Source of the DNA: Elymus sibiricus
Taxonomy: Eukaryota; Streptophyta; Magnoliopsida; Poales; Poaceae
Direction: 5' to 3'
Length of the DNA stretch: 64,000 nt
NCBI GenBank assembly: GCA_039707655.1
Contig: CM077665.1
Span: 307,954,486-308,018,485 of the forward strand
The first letter of the stretch is position 1. Each line of letters opens with the position of its first letter. The notes beneath the pieces were generated by a model. That model ran no database searches and had not been told where the DNA came from. It was given only the letters and a program-made list of their open reading frames with translations. Of the stretch, positions 10,439 to 22,064 are shown piece by piece. The translations under genes and the position numbers were made by a program.

Positions 10439-10980
10439 TCAAGTCTCCTTTGGTGGTGGTGATGAAGAAGGTGGAGGTGTTGATGTAGGTGGTGGTGATG
10501 ATGTAGTAAGCTTGTCCTCCAGCTTCCAGGGCAAGGGCTCCCCATCAAAGGTCGACGCGAGAGTCCCTGAGTCCTGCAACTAGCAGCTAAACTCATACCT
10601 TTAAATCTAGCATCATATTCGAAGACTTGGTTTTGAAGATCATAAACTTGGCTCTGCAGAAAATTAATTTGCTCGTTGAGGGTGGAGATGATGTCCTTCA
10701 CAGGCCGGCCATCCACCATCTGGTCACGGGTGAATTCCGTGATCATGGAGTGATTGGCACTAAGTCCACGCTCCACCATCTTCTGGCACTTGAGGATTTC
10801 CTGTTCCACCGCCTCGAGCCTAGCCTCCACGCTTCCGATCTTCTTAGGTCCCTGAACATCGCGGATGTGGAGCACCCCCTCATGCATCTCAATGGCTTGA
10901 GGGTGCTTCATCACCTCCGGCAAGTACGGGTTGATGAACTTCTCGAAGAACTTGTCTTTGGAGGAGCTTGGTGGAGCCAT
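10439..10980 (-). pseudogene. 3' ORF of element B: coiled-coil protein of unknown function
   Basis: ATG at 10980. Conserved with the equivalent ORF in H (40235-40757): an N-terminal SSKDKFFEKFINPYLPEV block, the central VLHIRDVQGPKKIGSVEARL block, then a heptad-like helical region (LEAVEQEILKCQKMVERG, LNEQINFLQSQVYDLQNQV) that looks like a coiled coil. After YDARFKGMSLAA the frame shifts by one base near 10565-10590; in the corrected frame the tail reads DGEPLPWKLEDKL, then a Ser/Thr/Pro-rich end stopping at 10439. No membrane segment or zinc finger is seen. I do not recognise the family. A TATA box lies about 85 nt upstream. Confidence 0.6.
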
Positions 10981-11062
10981 GTAGATCTAGATCTAACGAG
11001 AAAACAGCAAGAAACAAGAATAGAGGATTTTTCTATGATGCGGTCGTCAAAACAGTCGGGGG

Positions 11063-11070
11063 TATATATA
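11063..11070 (-). promoter_or_regulatory. TATA box upstream of the 3' ORF of element B
   Basis: Minus strand TATATATACC, about 85-90 nt upstream of the ATG at 10980. In element H a TATATAAT sequence (40145-40152) lies at almost the same distance from the homologous ATG. Confidence 0.55.
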
Positions 11071-11129
11071 GAGAATTTTTATTCTTGGGAAACAAGTATT
11101 TGGAAGGAAAACGGAGTCGGGAAGGCATC

Positions 11130-11167
11130 CGAGGTGGGCACAACCCTAGTGTATCGTGCTCACCTCG
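11130..11167. promoter_or_regulatory. Inverted repeat upstream of the 3' ORF of element B
   Basis: CGAGGTGGGCAC (11130-11141) and GTGCTCACCTCG (11156-11167) form an imperfect 12-bp inverted repeat about 60 nt upstream of the TATA box. It corresponds in position to the GGCGCGCC block of H at 40026-40076 but lacks the octamers. Confidence 0.45.
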
Positions 11168-12243
11168 ATCACCTTCCGGTTTATTTTTTTATTTCCAAAA
11201 TTCTAAAATATTCCAAAACTGACAAAAAATATTTTTGCGGATTTTTCGGAGTTCGTTTACTTACCGTATCACGTACCTCCTATTTTTAAATAATCTAGAG
11301 TGTTTCGGAAGGTTTCTTTTATGTGTTCCTTCGGTGTCATGGTTTGGATAACATTGCTTTCAACGTTAATAGGCGTACCTGAGATATAATGCTTAATTCT
11401 TTGCCCATTGATTACCTTTGGGTTAGTACCTTCGGCGTTATCTATTATATACTTAAAACGATAGAAAATGAACGGTGGTGATTTGACACTCTAAAATTAA
11501 GATGTATCAATGGTGAAGATTAAAGGACACATATCTATTTTATTACACATCAGGGAAGAACGGGGACACCTTCTTTTTTAGGACACACGGTGCGGCAAGT
11601 CGTGGCTAGACATATGTCTACGTTCGTTCACTTAGGAAAGAAACTTGGAGTTGTAACATAGCTACACATGATTAAAAAAAGCATAGCTGCACCATAAATA
11701 GTACATCATATACATCATAAACACTGCATAGATTCCATGAAATATACATCATGTACGTTGCATGTTGCAAACAAATCGTGTCCCATGAACGCATGCATTC
11801 CTTTTTCGATGGGTACGTATGCATGCCTTGCATGGGTGTGCAAAATCGATTAGCTATGTATATATGTTTGTTTCATGTAGACTAAATATTTGTCTCTCTT
11901 GATTATATAATGTGTCACAGTTTTGAATGATAATATTTTTAAACTTAAATGTAAAAGGCATATATGTGTCATATATTGAGTTGCGCCAGAATCGGACAAA
12001 ATAGAAGTCCATCCGATTTAACGCACAGTGCTATATAGCATGTGTGCCAGATTTGATGATGGACCTTAATTAGTACTATGCACCCCATAGGATTAGGAAG
12101 TCAGGTTCCTACATGCAACTCAAGCATAGGATTCGCAAGACTTCTTATATTATGGGGCGGAAAGAGTATCTTGGAAACAATGATCATCTGATTTAAAAAT
12201 ATGGAATACATTTATTTATAATTTATGAAATAGAAATTTAATA

Positions 12244-12320
12244 CTCCTGTGTGTCAAAATATAAGATTTTTTTGGTATAGACTCAGAGAAAAAACGTCTT
12301 ACATTCCGAGGTAGAGGGAG
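12244..12320. mobile_element. Stowaway-like MITE inside the Helitron (77 bp)
   Basis: Imperfect terminal inverted repeats (CTCCTGTGTGTCAAAATATA on the left; the right end reads CTCCCTCTACCTCGGAATGT on the minus strand) flanked by TA on both sides (12242-12243 and 12321-12322). The ends resemble the CTCCCTCCGTCCCA-type termini of grass Stowaway elements. Old and diverged. Confidence 0.65.
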
Positions 12321-13204
12321 TAATTTATGTTTAACACGTAAAATATTAAAATTATATTTTCAAAAATAAAGAGAAAAACACCAGTATATGTACATATGCA
12401 CAAACACCGTCACATATAAAAAGTCTAATAAATAACATTTCCATCGGTCTAAGTTATTTTAAATGTCTCACCATTAATAGAAACACCGTCTCTAATGGAG
12501 TGAATAATCTACCTTGATCAGACATAAAGGAAAATCTAGAGTTTGATCTATTAAGAGTAAAACCACCTCTACTAGCTGTACGACATATTAAAATATTGTT
12601 TTCGAGACATTCGTTATATATCAGTCTTGGCAATTTTCAATAAAAATACAAAGCAGAAAGATAGTCTGATTGAAACGAGAAGACACGTAAATGCATATAG
12701 GCGCATCCAACCGTAAAGAAGAAAAATAAATGTAATATATATAACACCAGTGACGAGATAAAAAGATAAATAATTATAAAGTTTAGGTAGTATAACTCAT
12801 CAGTATATGCAAAACATATATTTAGCACGAAAACTTTTAGAACATTTGCCGGTCAAAATATGACATATATAAGAAGATAAGTGAAAAATGGAAAGGGAAA
12901 AAGATTAGTATGAAATTGGATGGTTTTACATGGCGACTCTTGCAGTCCTCCATGCAATGTTGGCATGTTGTGACATAGAAATTCTTTTACAAAAGACCAA
13001 TTATAATTGATTGGTTGTTTTCATTAAAAATCATCTTATGATTCCACTAGAGGTACATTTCAGTATATTAAATTATATTCAAAGTAATATATTGTAATAA
13101 TGTAAAAACAACCGCAAGTTAAATGAAACAATAAGGACCACACTTGAAATTGATAACATTAGTAAAAGTAATAGGAATGCATAGAAAATATATAGGAAAT
13201 CTAG

Positions 13205-13220
13205 CCGCGCAAATGCGCGG
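13205..13220 (+). other. Helitron 3' terminal hairpin
   Basis: Six-base stem CCGCGC/GCGCGG with the loop AAAT, nine bases before CTAG. This is the canonical end signal of Helitrons. Confidence 0.85.
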
Positions 13221-13233
13221 GCCACACCACTAG

Positions 13234-14516
13234 TTAATCTTGATAGCTCTAGAACGATAAACCTCTTCGATAATATATGGTCCTTCCCATTTTGAGAGAA
13301 GATTTGCTGCAAAAAATCTTAAACGAGAGTTGAACAAAAGAACATAATCTCCTATTTTGAATTCTCGCTTTTGGATTCTTTTGTCATGCCCTCTTTTTAC
13401 CTTTTCTTTGAATAGCTTGGCATTTTCATAGGCTTGGGTTCTCCATTCATCTAGTGAGCTAATATCAAATAACCTCTTTTCACCGGCAAGTTTGAAATCA
13501 TAGTTGAGTTCTTGAATTGCCCAAAATGCTTTGTGTTCTAGTTCTAGAGGCAAATGACAAGCTTTCCCATATACCATTTTGTATGGAGACATACCGATAG
13601 GATTTTTATAAGCTGTTCTATAGGCCCAAAGTGCATCATCTAATTTCTTAGACTAATTCTTACGAGACCTATTGATAGTTTTTTGTAATATTAATTTTAT
13701 TTCTCTATTGCTAAGTTCAACTTGACCACTAGAGTGAGGATGATAGGGTGATGCAATTCTATTTAGCAAGCATCTTACGGAAGGCACCATGGATAAAATG
13801 TGAACCACCATCGGTCATTAAATATCTAGGGACTCCGAACCTCGGGAAGATAACCTCTTTAAGCATTTTAATGGAGGTGTGGTGATCGACACTACTAGTT
13901 GGAATAGCTTCTACCCACTTAGTGACATAATCAACCACAACCAAAATATGAGAGTACCCATTAGAGGAAGGAAAATGCCCCATATAATCAAAACCCCAAA
14001 TGTCAAATGGTTCAACAACAAGTGAATAATTCATAGGCATTTCCTAACGCTTACCGATATTACCAATTCTTTGACATTCATCACAAGACAAGACAAACTT
14101 ACGGGCATCCTTGAAGAGAGTAGGCCAATAAAAACCATATTGCAATACCTTATGAGCAGTTCTATCTCCCGCACGATGTCCTTCATAAGCTTCGGAATGA
14201 AATTTCCGTAGGATTTGTTCCTGTTCATGCTCAGGTACACAACGGCTAATAATACCATCTACTCCTTCTTTATAGATATGTGGGTCATCCCAAAAGTAAT
14301 GTCTCAAGTCATAGAATTTTTTTCTCTTTTGTTGATAAGTAAAGCTAGGTGGTATATATTTAGCGACAATGTAGTTAGCATAGTCAGCATACCAAGGTGT
14401 GCATTGTGAGACACTTATTGCAGCTAACTGTTCATCGGGGAAACTATCATCAATAGGTAGTGGGTCATCAAGAATATTTTCTAACCTAGACAAGTTGTCA
14501 GCTACGGGGTTCTCGG
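13234..14516 (-). pseudogene. Integrase region of element B (with C-terminal part of RNase H linker)
   Basis: Integrase inserts the cDNA into the genome. Reading from 14516: linker [14 protein letters not shown], zinc-binding domain ([16 protein letters not shown] ... CDECQ), core with the first Asp in GFDYMGHF and the second in TDGGSHF, and the C-terminal GPYIIEEV domain. Damage visible: a TAG at 14041-14043 replacing Gln (compare H), a deletion of about 14 nt near 13757 that breaks the frame after MLAK, and a TAG replacing Trp near 13655. The frame is then cut by the Helitron at 13233/11440 and resumes in 11440-11340. The right end is cut by element F (duplication CTCGG). Confidence 0.85.
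14512..14516. repeat. Target-site duplication of element F, left copy (CTCGG)
   Basis: Directly before TGTTGG at 14517; the matching copy is at 52126-52130 after the other LTR. Confidence 0.9.
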
Positions 14517-16293
14517 TGTTGGATTATATGCCCTAGAGGCAATAATAAAAGTAGTTATTATTATATTTCCTTGTTCATGATGATCGTTTATTATCCATGC
14601 TATAATTGTATTAATTGGAAACACTGATACATGTGTGGATACATAGACAACACTGTGTCCCTAGTGTGTCTCTAGTAGACTAGCTTGTTGATCAAAGATC
14701 GGCAAGGTTTCCTAGCCATAGACATGAGATGTCATTTGTTAACAGGATCACATCAATAGGAGAATGATGTGATGGACAAGACCCAAACTGTGAACGTAGC
14801 ATATGATCGTGTCAGTTTATTGCTATAGTTTTCTGCATGTCAAGTATCTGTTCCTATGACCATGAGATCATGCAACTCACTGACACCGGAGGAGTACCTT
14901 GTGTGTATCAAACATCGAAACGTAACTGGGTGACTATAAAGATGCTCTACAGGTATCTCCAAGGGTGTCTGTCGAGAGGGCATGGATCAAGACTGGGATT
15001 TGTTACTCCGTGTGACGGAGAGGTATCTCAGGGCCCACTCGGTAATACAACATCACAATAAGCCTTGCAAGCAATGTGACTAAAGTGTTAGCCATGGGAT
15101 CTTGTATTACGGAACGAGTAAAGAGACTTGCCGGTAACGAGATTGAACTAGGTATAGAGATACCGACGATCGAATCTCGGGCAAGTAACATACCGAAGAA
15201 CAAAGGGAACATCATACGGGATTAACTGAATCCTTGACATAGAGGTTCAACCGATGAAGATCTTCGTAGAATATGTAGGAACCAATATGGGCATCCAGGT
15301 CCCGCTATTGGTTATTGACCGTAGAGGTGTCTCGGTCATGTCTACATAGTTCTCGAACCCACAGGGTCTGCACACTTAACGTTCGGTGACGTTTCGGTAG
15401 TATTGAGTTATGTATGTTGGTGACTGAAGGTTTTTCGGAGTCCCGGATGAGATCCCGGACGTCATGAGAAGCTCCGGAATGGTCCGGAGGTAAAGATTGA
15501 TATATAGGAAGTCCCGTTTTGGTCTCCGGAAAAGTTTCGGGCACTACCGGTAGTGTATCGGGAGTGACGAATGGGTTTCGGGGGGTCCACCAGGTGGGCC
15601 CACCCACCCCAAGGGCCACATGGACGTGGGAAGTGGTCCACCAGCCCCAGGTGGGCTGGCCAACCAGCCCTAATGGGCCCTTGTGCAAGGGGGGTGGAAA
15701 AAAGGGCCAAGTGGGGAGGAATCCTAATAGGATTCCACCTCCCTTATGGGAGGGGGACTCCTCCCCTTGTGGTTCGGCCGAACCTCCTAGGGGAAACCCT
15801 AGGGGTTGCCTCCACCCCCTCCCTCCTATATATATTGGAGGGTTTTTGAGGGCAGCACCAATCTGAAAAGCCACGGCTGCCCTCTCTCCCTCTAGATCTG
15901 TTCTTCCTCTAGATTACTTCGACGGTGCTTGGCGAAGCCCTGCCGGAATAGTTCCACCACCATTGCCACCACGCCGTCACGCTGTTAGAGAACTCATCTA
16001 CCTCTCCGCTCCCTCTTGCTGGATCAAGAAGGCGGAGATCGTCATCGAGTTGTACGTGTGCTGAACGCGGAGCTGCCGTCCGTTCGGCGCTAGATCGTGA
16101 TTGGATCGCGGGACGGCTAGCGATTTGGATCGTGAAGACGTTCGACTACATCAACCGCGTTTCTTAACGCTTCCCGCTTAGCGATCTACAAGGGTATGTA
16201 GATCCACTCTCCCTCTCATAGATGCTCATCACCATGGATAGATCTTGCGTGTGCGTAGGAATTTTTTTGTTTCCCATGCAATGTTCCCCAACA
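14517..16293 (+). repeat. 5' LTR of element F (1777 bp)
   Basis: Begins TGTTGGATTATATGCCCTAG and ends CCCCAACA; a TATATATA promoter box lies at about 15828. The partner LTR is close to it by eye (roughly a dozen differences in the first 560 bp, more beyond), so the insertion is fairly recent. Confidence 0.93.
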
Positions 16294-16663
16294 GTGGCAG
16301 CATGAGCTAGGTCTATGTGTAGATGAGATCTCGAGTAGAACACAAAGGAGTTTGTGGGCATTGATATTCAGATTGCTTCCTCCCTTGGTCTTTTCTTGAT
16401 TCGGCGGTATTGTGGGATGAAGCGAACCGGACCAACATTACTCATACGCTTACGAGAGACCGGTTCCATCAACTGACATGTAACTTCGTTGCATAAAGAT
16501 GGCTGGCGGGTGTCTGTCTCTCCCACTTTAGTCGGATCATGTGACACTCGAATGACCAGAGGGATGTCAATTTGAGTGGGAGTTTTTTAAGTAATATGAT
16601 TAACTAAACTCATTATCTTGAACAATAGTCTAAGTTGTTTTTGCAAAATTTATGTTGTAGATC
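16294..16663 (+). other. Leader of element F with degenerate primer site
   Basis: Copia elements of this group normally have a tRNA-iMet site (TGGTATCAGAGC) just inside the LTR. Here the sequence reads GTGGCAGCATGAGCTAGG, recognisable in position but altered. The rest of the leader up to the gag ATG is noncoding. Confidence 0.6.
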
Positions 16664-17485
16664 ATGGCTCGCGCAGTAGCACCCCTGAATTTTAATGCGT
16701 TCCTAGAGAAAGCTAAGTTGAAAGATGATGGAAGTAACTTTGTGGACTGGGCCCATAATCTGAGGATTATCCTTATGGCTTCCCAAAAGGGTTATGTCCT
16801 TGATGCACCGCTTGGTGATCCACCCGCTCCAGTTGAGTCTCCAGACGTTGTGAATGCCTAGCAGGCTCGTTCTGATGATTACTCAATGGTTCAATGTGCA
16901 ATGTTGTATGGCTTAGAACCGGGACTTCAAAGACGTTTTGAATGTCATGGAGCATATGATATGTTCCTTGAGTTGAAGTTTATCTTTCAGAAGAATGCTC
17001 GGATCGAAAGTATGAGACCTCCGATAAGTCCTATGCTTGCAAGATGGAGGAGAACGGGTCTGCCAGTGAACACATACTCAAAATGTCTGTGTATTCCACA
17101 CGTCTAGCTGAATTGGGAATGCCCCTTCCAGCAGAGGCGATCACTGACAGAGTTCTTCAATTATTGCCACCTAGCTACAAGAGCTTCGTGTTGAACTATA
17201 ACATGCACGGGATGAACAAGTCAGTCGTCGAGCTATTTGCGATGTTGAAAGTCGCTGAGTCCGAGATTCAGAAGGTGCATCAAGTGTTGATGGTCAATAA
17301 AACCACTAGTTTCAAGAAGAATGGCAAGGGTAAGAAGGGTAACTCCAAGAAGAGTGGCAAAGCAGTTGCCCCTCCCGTGAAGAAACCCAAGGCTGGACCC
17401 AAGCCAGAAACTGACTGCTTTCATTGCATGGGAACTGGTCACTGGAAGCGGAACTGCCCCAAGTATCTGGCTGACAAGAAGGCGG
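16664..17485 (+). pseudogene. Gag of element F
   Basis: Copia-type capsid precursor. ATG at 16664 opens MARAVAPLNFNAFLEKAKL; the domain includes FVDWAHNLRIILMASQKGYV. A TAG at 16859-16861 interrupts it, and one base is missing between 17010 and 17011, so reading continues in another frame from about 17011 (TYACKMEENG-type region, then SEHILKM). The CCHC zinc knuckle CFHCMGTGHWKRNCP at about 17416-17460 marks the nucleocapsid part. Together with the downstream domains it would form one polyprotein, as usual in this family. Confidence 0.85.
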
Positions 17486-19116
17486 CCAACACCAAACAAG
17501 GTATATATGATATACATGTTATTGATGTGTACCTTACCAACTCTCGTTGTAGTGCCTGGGTATTTGATACCGGTTCAGTTGCTCGCATTTGCAACTCAAA
17601 ACAGGAACTGCGGAATAGACGAAGGCTAGCAAAGGACGAAGTTACGATGCGAGTGGGAAATGGTTCCAAGGTTGATGTGATCGCCGTCGGCACGCTCGCT
17701 CTTCGATTACCATCGGGATTAGTGATGAACCTGAATAATTGTTATTTAGTGCCTCCGTTAAGCATGTACATTATATCTGGATCTTGTTTATTGCGAGACG
17801 GTTACTCATTTAAATCAGAAAATAATGGTTGTTCTATTTATATGAGTAATATCTTTTATGGTCATGCACCCAATCAGAGGGGTTTATTCTTATTGAATCT
17901 CGATAGTGATGATACACATGTTCATAACAGTGATGCCAAAAGATATAGAGTTGATAATGATAGTACCACTTTCTTGTGGCATTGCCATTTAGGTCATATT
18001 GGTGTAAAACGCATGAAGAAGCTCCATGCTGATGAACTTTTTGAGTCACTTGATTTTGAATCACTTGACACATGTGAACCATGCCTCATGGGCAAGATGA
18101 CTAAAACCCCGTTCTCTGGAACAATGGAACGGGCAAGTGACTTGTTGGAAATCATACATACTGATGTGTGCGGTCCGATGAGCATTGAGGCGCGCGGTGG
18201 ATATCGTTATTTTCCCACCTTCACTGATGACTTAAGTAGATATGGGTATATTTACTTAATGAAACACAAGTCTGAAACGTTTGAAAAGTTCAAGCAATTT
18301 TAGAGTGAAGTTGAGACTCATCATAACAAGAAGATTAAATTCCTACGATCTGATCGAGGAGGAGAATATCTGAGTTATGAGTTTGGCAGTCACTTAAGAC
18401 AATGTGGAATTGTTTCACAATTGAAACCGCCTGGAACACCACAGCGTAATGGTGTGTCCGAACGTCATAATCGAACCTTATTGGATATGGTGCGTTCTAT
18501 GATGTCTCTTGCCGATTTGCCACTATTGTTTTGGGGTTATGCATTAGAGACAGCTGCATTCACTTTAAATAGGGCACCATTGAAATCCGTTGAGACGATG
18601 CCATATGAACTGTGGTTTGGCAAGAAGCCGAAGTTGTCATTTCTTAAAGTTTGGGGATGTGATGCTTATGTCAAAAAGCTTCAGCCTGAAAAGCTGGAAC
18701 CCAAAGCGGAGAAATGCGTCTTCATAAAATACCCAAAAGAGACAGTTGGGTATACCTTCTATCTCAGATCCGAAGGCAAAGTGTTTGTCGCTAAAAACGG
18801 AACATTTCTTGAGAAAGAGTTTCTCTCGAAAGAATTGAGTGGGAGGAAGATAGAACTTGATGAGGTTGTTGAACCTTTACTTCAACCTGAGAGTAGCGCA
18901 GCGCAGAAAGATGTTTCTGTAGAGCCTACATCAGTTGAAGAGGAAGTTAATGATGATGATCATGAAGCTTCGGATCAAGTTGCTATCGAACCTCGTAGGT
19001 CGACAAGGACGCGTAGTGCTCCAGAGTGGTACGACAACCCTGTCTTAGAGGTCATGTTGTTGGACAACGATGAGCCTACGAGCTATGGAGAAGCGATGAT
19101 GTCCCCGGATTCCTAG
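17486..19116 (+). pseudogene. Protease and integrase of element F
   Basis: Protease active site WVFDTGSVARICNS (Asp codon 17566-17568). Integrase follows: zinc-binding WHCHLGHIGVKRMKKLH ... CEPC (about 17977-18085), catalytic core Asp in HTDVCGP (about 18163), second Asp in LRSDRGGEY (about 18350) and Glu in GVSERHNR (about 18460), then a long acidic linker. In-frame TAG codons at 18301-18303, between the first and second catalytic Asp, and 19114-19116 prevent translation. Same frame as the RT. Confidence 0.88.
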
Positions 19117-19131
19117 AAATGGTTAGAGGCC

Positions 19132-20646
19132 ATGAAATCCGAGATGGGATCCATGTATGAAAACAAAGTATGGACTTTGGAAGTATTACCTAAAGGGCGT
19201 AAGGCCGTTCAAAACAAATGGATCTTTAAGAGGAAGACAGACGCAGACGGTAATGTCACAGTCTATAAAGCTCGACTTGTGGCAAAGGGTTTTTCACAAG
19301 TTCAAGGAGTTAACTACGATGAGACCTTCTCACCCGTAGCGATGCTTAAGTCCGTCAGATTCATGTTAGCAATAGCTGCCTTTTTCGATTATGAAATTTG
19401 GCAGATGGATGTCAAAACAACGTTCCTCAACGGTTTCCTTGAGGAAGAGTTGTATATGATGCAACCAGAAGGTTTTGTCGATTCAGAGAATGCTGACAAA
19501 ATTTGCAAACTCCAGCGATCCATTTATGGATTGGTGCAAGCATCTCGGAGATGGAATAAGCGCTTTGATGAGGTGATCAAAGCGTTTATGTTTATACAAG
19601 TTTACGGAGAAGCTTGGATTTACAAGAAAGTGAGTGGGAGCTCTATAGCGTTTCTAATATTATATGTGGATGACATATTGCTGATTGGAAACAATATAGA
19701 AATGTTGGAAAGCGTGAACGAATATTTGAACAAGAGTTTTTCAATGAATGACCTAGGAGAAGCTACTTTCATATTAGGCATCAAGATCTATATAGATAGA
19801 TCGAGACGCTTAATAGGACTTTCACAAAGCACATACCTTGACAAAGTTTTGAACTAATTCAAAATGGATCAGTCCAAGAAGGGGTTCTTGCCTGTATTGC
19901 AAGGTGTGAAGTTGAGTAAGACTCAATGCCCAGTGACTGCAGAAGATAGAGAAAAGATGAGTGTCGTCCCCTATGCTTCAGCCATAGGCTCTATCATGTA
20001 TGCAATGCTGTGCACAAGACCCGATGTCAGCCTTGCCATAAGTATGGCCGGAAGGTTTCAAAGTGATCCAGGAGTGGAACACTGGACGGCGGTCAAGTAT
20101 ATCCTGAAGTACCTGAAAAGGACTAAGGACATGTTTCTCGTTTATGGAGGTGATCAAGAGCTCGTCGTAAAGGGTTACGTCGATGCAAGCTTTGACACTG
20201 ATCCGGATGACTCTAAGTCGCAAACCGGATACGTATTTATTCTCAATGGGGGTGCGGTAAGCTGCTGTAGTTCCAAGCAAAGCGTGGTAGCTGATTCTAC
20301 ATGCGGAGCGGAGTACATCGCTGCCTCGGAGGCGGCGAAGGAAGGTGTCTGGATGAAGCAGTTCATGACAGATCTTGGAGTAGTGCCTAGTACACTAAAC
20401 CCAATGACTCTGTTCTGTGACAACACTGGTGCCATTGCTCTGGCCAAGAAACCAAGGTTTCACAAGAGGACCAGCCACATAAAGTGGCGTTTCAATTCCA
20501 TCCGCGATTACATCAAGGAGGACGACATAAATACTTGCAAAGTACACACGGATCTGAATGTTGCAGACCCGTTGACTAAACCTCTTCCAAGGGATAAACA
20601 TGATCAACACCAGAACTGTATGGGTGTTAGATTCATTACAATGTAA
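19132..20646 (+). pseudogene. Reverse transcriptase and RNase H of element F
   Basis: Copies element RNA into DNA. RT motifs: WIFKRKTDADGNVTVYKARL, QMDVKTTFLNGFLEEELYM, and the catalytic YVDD at 19663-19674 (LYVDDILLIGNN). RNase H part: SQTGYVFILNGGAVSC and STCGAEYIAASEAAKEGVW. One in-frame TAA at 19855-19857 separates the two domains. The frame ends at 20646, just before the polypurine region and the 3' LTR. Confidence 0.9.
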
Positions 20647-20680
20647 ATCACATAGTGATGTGAGCTAGATTATTGACTCT

Positions 20681-20696
20681 AGTGCAAGTGGGACAC
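20681..20696 (+). other. Polypurine region of element F
   Basis: AGTGCAAGTGGGACAC immediately before the 3' LTR start, in the position of the plus-strand primer; purine-rich with some pyrimidine changes. Confidence 0.65.
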
Positions 20697-21255
20697 TGTT
20701 GGAAATATGCCCTAGAGGCAATAATAAAAGTAGTTATTATTATATTTCCTTGTTCATGATGATCGTTTATTATCCATGCTATAATTGTATTAATTGGAAA
20801 CACTGATACATGTGTGGATACATAGACAACACTGTGTCCCTAGTGTGTCTCTAGTAGACTAGCTTGTTGATCAAAGATGGCCAAGGTTTCCTAGCCATAG
20901 ACATGAGATGTCATTTGATAACAGGATCACAACATTAGGAGAATGATGTGATGGACAAGACCCAAACTGTGAACGTAGCACATGATCATGTCAGTTTATT
21001 GCTATAGTTTTCTGCATGTCAAGTATCTATTCCTATGACCATGAGATCATGCAACTCACTGACACCGGAGGAGTACCTTGTGTGTATCAAACATCGCAAC
21101 GTAACTGGGTGACTATAAAGATGCTCTACAGGTATCTCCAAGGGTGTCTGTTGAGAGGGCATGGATCAAGACTGGGATTTGTTACTCCGTGTGACGGAGA
21201 GGTATCTCAGGGCCCACTCGGTAATACAACATCACAATAAGCCTTGCAAGCAATG
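20697..21255 (+). repeat. 3' LTR of element F, first part
   Basis: Begins TGTTGGAAATATGCC; collinear with 14517-15075. Cut at 21255 by element D; CAATG at 21251-21255 is duplicated at 50907-50911. Continues at 50912. Confidence 0.93.
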
Positions 21256-22064
21256 TGTCGGATTTCGGGCTCCGCAAAACCCTCAAGGTTCGAACACAGG
21301 GGCATGTGCAAAGATCCCCTGGAGCTTCGCCCTACTAGCTTGTTGCCAGATGGTTACTACGGCAAACTCGCACGATGACGAGGAAGAAGATGAACACGGT
21401 GGTTTACCCAGGTTCGGGCCGCTGCGAAGCGTAATACCCTACTCTTGCTTTGGTGGATTTCCTCTCGGGGAGGTGTGGTGGATGAACTAGTACAGCGGTG
21501 AGCGGCCTCGTGAGGGCGCTCGAGTGGTGTTCTTGGCTCTCAGCCTTCTCTTGTGGTTTCGTCCCCCGCTCTACGGTGCAGCCTAGCCTCTATATATATA
21601 GAAGTGGTCTGGGTCCTCTTCCCTTATCGCAATGGCGGGAAGGGATCCCACAATGGCCAAATTTGAAGGGGGACAGGAGTACATCCCCGCCCTGTCCAAA
21701 GGTGGTCTTCGCCTGCAAAGTAGCTGTCGATGATGCAGAGGTGGGCTCGGCGATGACATCCGCCTGGCGGGGCTCGTGGTCGTGGTGTTGTTGCACCGGA
21801 ATGGAAACCTTTGGGAGGCACTTTGGGAACCCCGTACGTCCCTGCTCCCTTTGCACCAAAGGGGAAACTGCACCGCCTGGCGCGCTGGCGCCCGCCTGTC
21901 CTTCCTTGCGTCATCCTTGACTCCTGAGGCCGAGTTCCGCATAGAGATCTCCGCCGCTCCGGAGGGGGCCTGAGGAGGCCCACCCCCTGCTGATCTTGGT
22001 GTCGTTCTTCCTCGCGAGCCTGGGGTCCTCGCGAGGGCCTTGTCTTGAGCAAAGTCGCGCCAGG
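21256..22064 (-). repeat. 3' LTR of element D, distal part
   Basis: Starts TGTCGGATTTCGGGCTCC, matching the 5' LTR at 50018. Cut by element E after CCAGG (22060-22064), which is repeated at 31599-31603. The promoter TATATATATAG lies at about 21590-21602. Confidence 0.92.

Larger units (their letters stand above)
11441..13233 (+). mobile_element. Non-autonomous Helitron (1793 bp)
   Basis: Starts TCTATTATA, ends ACCACTAG, with a GC-rich hairpin (CCGCGC-AAAT-GCGCGG, 13205-13220) 9 nt before the terminal CTAG. It sits between host A (11440) and T (13234) with no target duplication. Removing it restores element B's integrase 3' region, which then aligns base by base with element H (ATCAAGAT...AACGC...GAAGG). 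No Rep/helicase coding is present and the interior is AT-rich, so transposition would depend on another Helitron. It contains a Stowaway-like MITE at 12244-12320. Confidence 0.9.

Noticed and set aside
11441..13233. Captured host gene fragments in the Helitron
   Set aside because: The interior is AT-rich with only very short frames and no recognisable exon.
15305..15874. Frames of 115-189 codons in the LTR of F
   Set aside because: They lie in U3/R of a well-known noncoding LTR and recur in the second LTR only because the LTRs are copies.
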